In this document: in pieces, positions 6,156 to 10,761 of the stretch
How positions within the stretch are numbered: position 1 is the first letter of the stretch
Layout of the letters: the number at the start of each line of letters is the position of its first letter
Origin: Methanobacteriota archaeon
GTDB taxonomy: Archaea; Halobacteriota; Methanocellia; Methanocellales; Methanocellaceae
DNA length: 10,761 nt
Assembly: GCA_023436075.1 (NCBI GenBank)
Contig: JAEZKS010000197.1
Location: forward strand, 1-10,761
Direction: 5' to 3'
The notes under the pieces: generated by a model
Seen by the model: the letters and a program-made list of their open reading frames with translations, nothing else
Told to the model about the DNA's origin: nothing
The model's database searches: none
Made by a program: the position numbers and the translations under genes

Positions 6156-6367
6156 GATTTAGCCCCTGTCAGGCCATTTAATTAATCCTTATTTTTGCAG
6201 ACAGAAATGTTTCCAGTTTCCGTAAAAATCTTGCTATAGCATACCTGTTTAGATGTCGAAACCGCGGCAAAATACGACCAGAGTTCCCTGACCGATGTTT
6301 ATCAGTTGCGTAAATAATGCGCTTCTGCTGTGCCCGCTTCCGCTAGATTCCGGCGCAGGGACGGACA

Positions 6368-6377
6368 AATATTTATA
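6368..6377 (+). promoter_or_regulatory. TATA box of the signal peptidase gene
   Basis: AATATTTATA within GGACAAATATTTATAGCC, about 50 bases before the ATG at 6426, predicts a start near 6398 and a leader of roughly 28 bases. The leader carries only a weak GGGG as ribosome-binding site. Confidence 0.6.
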
Positions 6378-6425
6378 GCCTGCCCGGCTATTGTTTACGA
6401 GTCAAGTTGACCCGGGGCATTTCTC

Positions 6426-6995
6426 ATGTCTGGTCCGATAGATGATATCAAGCGATTTTTGGCCGCTCACCCCGACCTGTACCAGTTCATGAAAGACCTT
6501 GTCTTCTCGCTGGCATTCGTCGCCGTCATCGCGCTGGCGCTCTACCTCTACGCGGGCACATGGTCCCCCGTGGTATCAGTTGACGGCACGAGCATGCTGG
6601 ACCACATGCATGCCGGCGACCTCGTGCTGGTCCAGGGGCTGAACCGTGGCGACGTGAAGACATACGAGGAATCGGTCAGCACGAGCTACTGGCAGTATGG
6701 GGAGCCGGGCGATGTCATCGTGTATTATCCCTATGGGGACCGTAGCAAGCCTATGGTCATCCATCGCGCCATCCGCTGGGTCAACAAGTCCGAGCCCATG
6801 TGGCCGGGAGGCCCTCTCGCACCGGCGTCGGGCTACATCACCCTCGGAGACAACAATAACAACATTACCGACCAGGAATCCAACATCTGCACGATGCAGC
6901 CAGTCCAGCCCGAGTGGATACACGGCATCGCGCGGTTCAAGGTCCCGTACCTGGGCTATCTGCGATCGCTGCTAGCTGGAGTCCTGCGTATCTGA
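6426..6995 (+). CDS. Signal peptidase I, archaeal/ER type (family S26B)
   Basis: A 189-residue membrane-anchored serine protease that removes signal peptides from exported proteins. A single N-terminal membrane segment spans about residues 25-43 (LVFSLAFVAVIALALYLYA). It is followed by the extracytoplasmic catalytic domain: DGTSMLDHMHAGDLV with Ser56 as nucleophile, PMVIHRAIRWV with His113 where bacterial enzymes have Lys, and GYITLGDNNNNITD with Asp142 and Asp149. The Ser-His-Asp arrangement marks the archaeal/Sec11-like class. A loop at residues 82-95 (ESVSTSYWQYGEPG) separates the substrate-binding strands. The length is normal for archaeal members. The gene appears monocistronic, with its own TATA box and a T-run just after the stop. 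Confidence 0.92.
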   Translation: MSGPIDDIKRFLAAHPDLYQFMKDLVFSLAFVAVIALALYLYAGTWSPVVSVDGTSMLDHMHAGDLVLVQGLNRGDVKTYEESVSTSYWQYGEPGDVIVYYPYGDRSKPMVIHRAIRWVNKSEPMWPGGPLAPASGYITLGDNNNNITDQESNICTMQPVQPEWIHGIARFKVPYLGYLRSLLAGVLRI

Positions 6996-6998
6996 GAC

Positions 6999-7004
6999 CT
7001 TTTT
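6999..7004 (+). terminator. T-rich termination site after signal peptidase
   Basis: A run of five T (CTTTTTG) begins four bases after the TGA of the signal peptidase gene. Short T-runs suffice for archaeal termination. The ten-base sequence CTTTTTGCAC recurs at 7053-7062, which may serve as a second terminator. Confidence 0.4.
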
Positions 7005-7144
7005 GCACAGGCTATAAGGCATTGAACACGGCGCATATTCTCATTCGTGTATCTTTTTGCACGTTTTGACAGGGCATTTATATCGTTCCTGAAAGGTTGT
7101 AAACTATCTTCGGGGCTTCTGGTGTTAACGATAGGACCCACCGG

Positions 7145-7162
7145 TCTCGCGCGCACGCGAGA
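7145..7162. other. Perfect 7-base-pair GC-rich hairpin
   Basis: TCTCGCG (7145-7151), loop CGCA, CGCGAGA (7156-7162). Flanking GGGC/GCCC and TGGT/ACCA segments near 7115-7125 and 7188-7195 could close an outer stem. With the TATA-like sequence at 7074-7084 this might be a small structured RNA, but no T-run follows closely. Confidence 0.4.
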
Positions 7163-7168
7163 TAACAG

Positions 7169-7282
7169 ATGGCCTTCCACGGTTTACCAGCCCGCGTCTC
7201 TCCCGAGGAAAATGCTCCGTCAAAAACCTTTCAAGAAGACTATACACGCTGCCGACAAAACCATTCGTTGACTATAGAGTGA
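7169..7282 (+). CDS. Possible 37-residue small protein
   Basis: An ATG at 7169 opens a 37-codon frame beginning MAFHGLPARVSPEENAPSKT and ending TGA at 7280-7282. It lies downstream of a TATA-like element, but it has no Shine-Dalgarno sequence and overlaps no recognised domain. Composition is protein-like but the length is well within chance. It is listed only as a candidate. Confidence 0.15.
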   Translation: MAFHGLPARVSPEENAPSKTFQEDYTRCRQNHSLTIE

Positions 7283-7318
7283 TTATATGATAATCGGCGT
7301 CCTGATAGAAGCCTTCGT

Positions 7319-7373
7319 AAAAACTCAAAAAAGAGCTTTTCTGTTTTCATTTCAAATGACTACACATAAAAAA
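7319..7373 (-). terminator. Multiple T-runs ending the leftward small gene
   Basis: Read on the minus strand, T6 (7368-7373) comes seven bases after the stop of the gene at 7380. It is followed by T6 (7327-7332) and T5 (7319-7323). Successive T-runs are typical of archaeal intrinsic termination. Confidence 0.5.
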
Positions 7374-7379
7374 GAATTT

Positions 7380-7697
7380 TCATGCAGCCACGGCCACTGG
7401 CGTCGGGCTGTTGAACGGCTCTATGCGTCTGGCCATGGACTTGTAGCGCCTGATGCCGTCGGCCAGGCCGTTTTCCTCGGAAAGGATGTGGACGAGGTCG
7501 ATGACATCGTCCTCGGACTTCGCATCGGAGAAATGCAGCGTCGTCTCCCCGCCGCTCTCGATCAGCACGAACTTGCCGTTCATGATGGTCACGAGACCGC
7601 ACGCCTGTAGCGGCGTGGGGGCGATCTCTTCCAGGACGTCGTCGTTGCCCGCGCAGACGTAAACGCCCCGGGTGTTCATCCGGTCAGAAAATCGCAT
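7380..7697 (-). CDS. Small unknown protein, possibly an N-terminally truncated or interrupted gene
   Basis: From the ATG at 7697 the product is 105 residues. A GTG one codon earlier and an ATG six codons later are alternatives. The core has strand-rich segments (RGVYVCAGNDDVLEEIAP, GLVTIMNGKFVLIESGGETTLHF) and a C-terminal helix (SEDDVIDLVHILSEENGLADGIRRY). I do not recognise it. No ribosome-binding site precedes these starts. The same frame stays open upstream for 43 codons and reads as plausible protein (TVLTFNITENIRKKLG, then HEGRKIESIKV running straight into VMRFSDRM). It meets an in-frame TAA at 7830-7832, 12 codons after an ATG at 7866-7868. The gene may therefore be a nonsense-interrupted version of a roughly 160-residue protein, or use a non-ATG start. 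Confidence 0.6.
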   Translation of the reverse strand: MRFSDRMNTRGVYVCAGNDDVLEEIAPTPLQACGLVTIMNGKFVLIESGGETTLHFSDAKSEDDVIDLVHILSEENGLADGIRRYKSMARRIEPFNSPTPVAVAA

Positions 7698-7910
7698 CAC
7701 TTTGATGCTCTCGATTTTCCGGCCTTCATGGCCCAGTTTTTTCCTGATGTTTTCAGTGATGTTAAAAGTCAGTACAGTCCTGTTACCGGTAGTGAAATCA
7801 GTCGTGGTGGCATCCCCCTTAATGGGTTTTTACGTTATGATTTTAGAGATAGGTGTATGCACAGGCATTTTAAACTAACCTTGGCAGGCGACGGAAAAAA
7901 AGCAGTTGCT

Positions 7911-7934
7911 CCGCATATCCCATGGAATATGCGG
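7911..7934. promoter_or_regulatory. 24-base near-perfect palindrome, candidate operator or RNA hairpin
   Basis: The half-sites CCGCATAT (7911-7918) and ATATGCGG (7927-7934) are exact reverse complements around a CCATGG centre. Only one symmetric pair of positions fails to match (7919 against 7926). It lies about 40-65 bases upstream of the possible ATG at 7868 of the leftward gene and well upstream of the PAS-GAF gene. Confidence 0.5.
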
Positions 7935-8070
7935 GCCATTTCCGGGGAAAAAGTAAAAATGTATCCTGAGCATGCCGATTTTCAAAATCGCCTTGCGTCG
8001 GCTTCATAATAAATATATTAAGGTAAATATAATATTTTAATTAAACTATCTCCCTATTGGTGCAGCCCTG

Positions 8071-8084
8071 TTTATATGTTTTTA
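8071..8084 (+). promoter_or_regulatory. TATA box for the PAS-GAF gene
   Basis: TTTATATGTTTTTA predicts transcription from about 8100 and therefore a leader of about 125 bases. Within that leader TTCCGG (8135-8140) and CCGGAA (8146-8151) form a 6-base-pair hairpin with a five-base loop. AGGTGG (8215-8220) is a well-placed ribosome-binding site. Confidence 0.45.
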
Positions 8085-8226
8085 TCGTCATGTTTTCATG
8101 TCCAGGGCGAAAAGACGGAGGCCCGTGCAATCGTTTCCGGGGCATCCGGAATATGGTTTCTCATTCAGATTAAAATGCGCTCACGTAAAAATAGTTGTAA
8201 AAACAAATTCCATCAGGTGGGTTTAG

Positions 8227-9198
8227 ATGAAGTATGACGTCGAGAAAAGGGGCGATCTGGTCAGGGAGGAGACACGCGCAGAGACCACCGGTGAAGAGAT
8301 AGCGCCTCCGGAGAGGCGTTGCGAGGAACGGCTGCGTTATCTTGAAGCGGTCCTGCATGACATGGTCGACGGCGTGATCGTAGCCGGCCGCGACGGCTAC
8401 GTCGACTACATGAACCCTGCGGCCATGGAATTGTTCGGGCTTCGTACGCCGGGCGAGGGCGCCCGGTATTTCCAGGACACTAGCCACTACGATGTCATCG
8501 ATGACACGGGCGAGCTTCTGCCTCCCGACAGATGGCCGCTGATCCGGGCCATGCGGGGCGAAGCGTTTAGCGGACAGGAGGTCACTTTCAAGGATAATGC
8601 TACTGGCCGGAAGATTCCCGTCACCTGTGACTCCGCGCCATTGAACAACACCGGATTAGCCGACATGAGCGTCATCACGCTGCATGCTCGGACCGTAAAA
8701 AAGGCGCCCATGAGCATTGCCCCCGGCATGCTCCCGCTGCTGGGGATCATCGCCGCCAGCGTGCCCGAGGCGATCATGGCCACCGGCTGCGACATCCTGC
8801 TGTACGACGACCGCAACGGCGTCTTTCGATCGATTGTCGCTTTCTCTGGGTGGCAGCGCACTCCTGCGGAACAGGAAGCCGTTTGCGCCGCGGAAGCTGA
8901 TAAAACACAGTATGCGCGCAGAGTCATGGAGTCCAGGAACCCTCTGGTCATCGCGGGATCGAAACACCATCCGCTGTGTACTTCTCCGGGAAGCAAGGCG
9001 GACCGGCTCGGCGTGAAGTCCATGATCGCGCTCCCGCTGGAGAAGAATGGCCGGTTTCTCGGCGCGATGATCCTCGACTCCACAAGGGGCAGGCGCGAGA
9101 TAGGCGACCGCGGCATGGAGACACTGACTGCACTGGCGAAGTTTGCCTCGGCGATGATCAGCAGGGCCGAATCGATGACGATGGCTGCGACGGCGTAA
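8227..9198 (+). CDS. PAS-GAF sensor-like protein without an output domain
   Basis: A 323-residue cytosolic protein. Residues 1-35 are charged (glutamate/arginine-rich), probably a helical linker. Residues about 36-150 form a PAS domain: ERLRYLEAVLHDMVDGVIVA, then GYVDYMNPAAMELFG, and strands EVTFKDNATGRKIPVTC and MSVITLHA. Residues about 165-315 form a GAF domain, ending in the typical VKSMIALPLEKNGRFLGAMI strand pair. There is no histidine kinase, GGDEF, HTH or receiver domain, so it must act through protein contact or simple ligand binding. Orphan PAS/GAF proteins are frequent in methanogens. The ATG at 8227 is preceded by AGGTGG at good spacing. It seems to be transcribed alone from the TATA box near 8071. 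Cysteines 32, 134 and 188 are visible; none forms a recognised cofactor motif. Confidence 0.82.
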   Translation: MKYDVEKRGDLVREETRAETTGEEIAPPERRCEERLRYLEAVLHDMVDGVIVAGRDGYVDYMNPAAMELFGLRTPGEGARYFQDTSHYDVIDDTGELLPPDRWPLIRAMRGEAFSGQEVTFKDNATGRKIPVTCDSAPLNNTGLADMSVITLHARTVKKAPMSIAPGMLPLLGIIAASVPEAIMATGCDILLYDDRNGVFRSIVAFSGWQRTPAEQEAVCAAEADKTQYARRVMESRNPLVIAGSKHHPLCTSPGSKADRLGVKSMIALPLEKNGRFLGAMILDSTRGRREIGDRGMETLTALAKFASAMISRAESMTMAATA

Positions 9199-9252
9199 AG
9201 GCGTCTGACGGAAGAGTTTGGCCAGGCGCGAATGCCAGGCGCTTGGGGTAGA

Positions 9253-9296
9253 GCTATAAGGATAAAAACGCATATAATTTTTATTCAATTTGGAGG
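9253..9296 (+). promoter_or_regulatory. Promoter and Shine-Dalgarno site of the PIG-L-like gene
   Basis: Two TATA-like stretches (GCTATAAGGATAAAA at 9252-9266 and CATATAATTTTTATT at 9271-9285) precede GGAGG at 9292-9296. That site is seven bases from the ATG at 9304 and decides this start over the longer open frame that begins at 9232. Confidence 0.6.
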
Positions 9297-9303
9297 ATTA
9301 ACC

Positions 9304-10008
9304 ATGGCGAAGCTTACAGTTCTGGCGATCGGCGCCCACGCCGATCCGTTCGACATGCCGTACCAGTGCGGCGGCACGCTGGCGAAGATGGCAAAGGCCG
9401 GGAACCGTGTGATCTGCGTCTCGGCCTGCGAGGAAAACCAGGCGGAGGCCACGAAGGTGGCAAAGGCGCTGGGGTGCGAGACCATGTTTCTCGACCTCGA
9501 GGAAGGCGAGATCGAAGATGACACCCCGACGGTGCACAAGATCGTCGAGCTCATCCGCTCGGTGAAACCGGATATCGTGATCACCCACCAGCCCACCGAC
9601 TACAACCCCGACCACCGGAAGCTGTCGACGGCGGTCCTCGGCGCCTGCCTGCTGGCGCGCAACGACGAGGTGAAGACGAAGCACAAATCATACAAGGTGC
9701 CATGCCTGTACTACTCTGAGACGACGAGCGGCGTGAACTCGGCCGGAGTCGTGTACATCGACATCGAGAGTACCATCCAGACCAAGCTCAAGGCGCTGAA
9801 GCAGCACAAGAGCCTGTCGGAAAAGGCCGGCATCGAGCACCTTGGCAGCATCGAGCACCTCATCGAGCGCGAGGAGGCGACCGCGAAGTTCCGGGGCATG
9901 CAGGTCGAGATCGAGTATGCCGAGGGCTTCACCAGGGCGATCAACTACCGCGTCATGAGAGCATTCAGCACGCTGCCATTCCCGGACGTGCCGGTGCACA
10001 ACGAATAA
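9304..10008 (+). CDS. PIG-L/LmbE-fold metal-dependent hydrolase with variant active-site motif
   Basis: A 234-residue soluble protein of the PIG-L/LmbE fold. It opens with the strand KLTVLAIGAHADPFDM and a CGGTLAKMAKAGNRV helix typical of the family. The second metal region is DIVITHQPTDYNPDH (residues 90-104), with His104 as a likely zinc ligand. The usual first motif, AHPDD, is here AHADPFD (His12, Asp14, Asp17). The adjacent catalytic Asp and zinc Asp are thus replaced by Asp-Pro-Phe-Asp, with two extra residues before CGGT. Most PIG-L proteins de-N-acetylate sugars or cofactors (for example MshB and BshB), while divergent members catalyse other reactions, such as the hydratase GalB. Activity is therefore uncertain. 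The start is set by GGAGG. The gene appears to stand alone. Confidence 0.85.
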   Translation: MAKLTVLAIGAHADPFDMPYQCGGTLAKMAKAGNRVICVSACEENQAEATKVAKALGCETMFLDLEEGEIEDDTPTVHKIVELIRSVKPDIVITHQPTDYNPDHRKLSTAVLGACLLARNDEVKTKHKSYKVPCLYYSETTSGVNSAGVVYIDIESTIQTKLKALKQHKSLSEKAGIEHLGSIEHLIEREEATAKFRGMQVEIEYAEGFTRAINYRVMRAFSTLPFPDVPVHNE

Positions 10009-10023
10009 ATAAATCCGCATCGG

Positions 10024-10086
10024 TGGGGCGGCCTCGCGTGCGCCCGGACCAGGCCAGCGACGAAGCGCCCGCCCTTTTATTATTTC
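10024..10086 (+). terminator. GC-rich stem followed by T-rich tract after the PIG-L-like gene
   Basis: GGGCGG near 10026-10031 can pair with CCGCCC at 10069-10074, immediately followed by CTTTTATTATTT (10074-10085). The loop is large, so the T-rich tract is the stronger evidence. Confidence 0.35.
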
Positions 10087-10272
10087 ATCTGGCCAGGGCG
10101 CCTGCTGTCTCTGGACAAGTTTTTAACTGCTGCCGCTATAGCAGAAAATCAGGCAGGGCGTGTTAATCTGTCCGCAAAAACGTCATTTATCGAGCAGGGC
10201 GCGACTTTCAGCGAGGGCGAGCAGTATCGCTACAGCCTCTGGAGGCGATGGAGCAGCCTGTCGGCGGGCAAG

Positions 10273-10674
10273 GTGGCTTTCGTCATGTTGAACCCTTCCA
10301 CGGCGGATGCGGAGAGGTTCGATCCCACGGTAAGGCGGTGCTATGGCTACGCCCGGGACTGGGGCTTCGGGAGCATGGAAGTGGTGAACCTCTTTGCACT
10401 GCGGTCGACCTACCCGGAGATGCTTAAGAGAGTGCCCGACCCGGTGGGCCCGGAGAACGACGGAGCCATCCTGAAAGCGGTGAAGAATTCAGACCTGACG
10501 GTAGCGGCCTGGGGAGTGCTCGGAAAGCTCCGTGGGCGCGACCGCGAGGTACTGGAGCTGATCGGGAGTGTCAGGGATTTGCACTGCCTCGGGACGACGA
10601 AGGCCGGCCAGCCGCTACACCCGTTACATCAGCCGAAAAAGCTGACGCCCGTCGTCTTTTGCCCGCGAGTCTGA
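10273..10674 (+). CDS. DUF1643 family protein, N-terminus probably further upstream
   Basis: The product shows the DUF1643 pattern: FVMLNPSTADAERFDPTVRRC, then YARDWGFGSMEVVNLFALRSTYP, DPVGPEND, VAAWG and a C-terminal LGTTKAGQPLHPLHQ. No biochemical role is established for the family as far as I know. The only canonical start in this frame is the GTG at 10273, which makes 133 residues. However, upstream codons in the same frame encode SFIEQGATFSEGEQYRYSL and WRRWSSLSAGK (about 10183-10272), which matches the family's usual N-terminus (aromatic Tyr-Arg-Tyr-Ser-Leu and Arg-Arg-Trp). The frame is open back to the stop of the PIG-L-like gene at 10006, with no ATG, GTG or TTG codon. The true start is therefore non-canonical, or a frameshift or mutation is present. 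Confidence 0.8.
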   Translation: MAFVMLNPSTADAERFDPTVRRCYGYARDWGFGSMEVVNLFALRSTYPEMLKRVPDPVGPENDGAILKAVKNSDLTVAAWGVLGKLRGRDREVLELIGSVRDLHCLGTTKAGQPLHPLHQPKKLTPVVFCPRV

Positions 10675-10698
10675 GCGCCTAACAAATCCTGAGAGAAC

Positions 10699-10735
10699 CT
10701 ATATTTTAACCCTCCGGGTCTAATAATATAAGGTG
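10699..10735 (+). promoter_or_regulatory. TATA-like element and ribosome-binding site of the next gene
   Basis: CTATATTTTA (10699-10708) and AATAATATAAGG (10722-10732) precede AGGTG (10731-10735), which is five bases from the ATG at 10741. Confidence 0.4.
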
Positions 10736-10740
10736 CGACG

Positions 10741-10761
10741 ATGAAGAAGCCTGTATTGTAC
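10741..10761 (+). CDS. Start of an unidentified gene (runs off the right edge)
   Basis: Seven codons are visible, MKKPVLY. The assignment rests on the ATG with a well-placed AGGTG five bases upstream and TATA-like elements before it. Nothing can be said about the product. Confidence 0.5.

Larger units (their letters stand above)
6118..6425. other. Divergent intergenic region between the AT-hook gene and signal peptidase
   Basis: The 308 bases hold the promoter and operator of the minus-strand AT-hook gene at the left end and the signal-peptidase TATA box at 6368-6377. Between them (about 6160-6365) I see no gene, tRNA or strong hairpin. An 8-base palindrome GCTATAGC at 6233-6240 is the only local symmetry noticed. 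Confidence 0.6.
6996..7379. other. Gene-poor interval with a TATA box, a hairpin and terminator-like T-runs
   Basis: No convincing gene is seen in these 384 bases. A rightward TATA-like sequence CATTTATATCG lies at 7074-7084. A 7-base-pair hairpin TCTCGCG(CGCA)CGCGAGA lies at 7145-7162. A 37-codon open frame begins ATG at 7169 and ends TGA at 7280-7282. Minus-strand T-runs (7319-7323, 7327-7332, 7368-7373) belong to the end of the leftward gene at 7380. An open frame at 7047-7271 starting GTG looks like chance. Confidence 0.5.
7698..8226. other. Upstream region shared by the leftward small gene and the PAS-GAF gene
   Basis: The part 7698-7868 is the antisense-readable extension of the leftward gene. 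7911-7934 holds a 24-base near-palindrome. 8010-8045 is strongly AT-rich (AATATATTAAGGTAAATATA and similar) and could be a leftward promoter. 8071-8084 is a rightward TATA box. 8135-8151 is a small hairpin in the putative leader of the PAS-GAF gene. A plus-strand open frame at 7728-8009 runs in the same codon register as the leftward frame and is not convincing. Confidence 0.5.

Noticed and set aside
7285..7315. Possible C/D-box guide RNA (ATGATAA followed by CTGA)
   Set aside because: Only one poor C-like box and one CTGA are present, with no second C'/D' pair at normal spacing and no terminal stem.
7728..8009. Plus-strand open frame of 93 codons
   Set aside because: It is in exact antisense codon register with the leftward frame at 7380-7868, has no ribosome-binding site and shows no domain-like pattern; the leftward reading is more protein-like.
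8100..8226. Riboswitch in the leader of the PAS-GAF gene
   Set aside because: Only one short hairpin is visible and no known riboswitch core was recognised.
8487..9116. Minus-strand open frame of 209 codons opposite the PAS-GAF gene
   Set aside because: It lies antisense to a gene with clear PAS and GAF domains and lacks domain features of its own; GC-rich codon use often leaves such antisense frames open.
1..10761. CRISPR array, tRNA, rRNA, integrase or transposase
   Set aside because: No regularly spaced repeats, cloverleaf sequences, rRNA segments or transposase/integrase motifs were seen on either strand.

Overview
The window looks like a chromosomal segment of a methanogen-type euryarchaeon, best guess Methanocellales or a near relative. 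The lineage is inferred from gene content and promoter style, not from a marker gene. Domain Archaea is well supported. Many genes are preceded by TATA boxes (TTTATATA-like) about 20-50 bases upstream of the start. There is a Nog1-type ribosome-assembly GTPase, a presenilin/signal-peptide-peptidase-like aspartyl protease and a signal peptidase I with the archaeal/ER Ser-His-Asp arrangement. Coding DNA is GC-rich and promoters are sharply AT-rich. No rRNA, tRNA, CRISPR array, transposase or phage gene was recognised.

Layout. On the left, minus-strand genes encode the start of a HAD hydrolase (1-71), an APH-type phosphotransferase coupled to it by an ATGA overlap (68-1057) and a calcineurin-like phosphoesterase (1525-2166). 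A gene-free stretch (1058-1524) between the last two holds a large imperfect inverted repeat built from GCCAAG units. Plus-strand genes follow: a double zinc-ribbon protein, a 96-residue unknown and the presenilin-like intramembrane protease (3012-3950). This last gene converges on nog1 (3963-4985, minus). A GC-rich interval with a perfect 21-base tandem duplication separates nog1 from a small unknown protein (5230-5466).

The middle holds a minus-strand putative DNA-binding protein (5476-6117) that combines a ribbon-helix-helix-like N-terminus, a coiled coil, one AT-hook and a C-terminal domain. Its start codon lies inside a perfect 8-8-8 inverted repeat, a good candidate for autoregulation. 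Next comes signal peptidase I (6426-6995), then a gene-poor stretch (6996-8226) with one small minus-strand gene that may be a decayed or mis-started longer gene. The right part carries a PAS-GAF sensor-like protein, a PIG-L/LmbE-fold enzyme with a non-standard metal motif, a DUF1643 protein whose conserved N-terminus has no canonical start codon, and the first codons of another gene.

The genes do not form one pathway. Two membrane-proteolysis enzymes (signal peptidase and presenilin-like protease) lie about 2.5 kb apart but in separate transcription units. I found no clear multi-gene undescribed system. The best leads are local: the palindromic operator of the AT-hook protein, the GCCAAG inverted repeat, the structured GC-rich interval at 5073-5229, the interrupted reading frame at 7380-7868, and the start problem of the DUF1643 gene.
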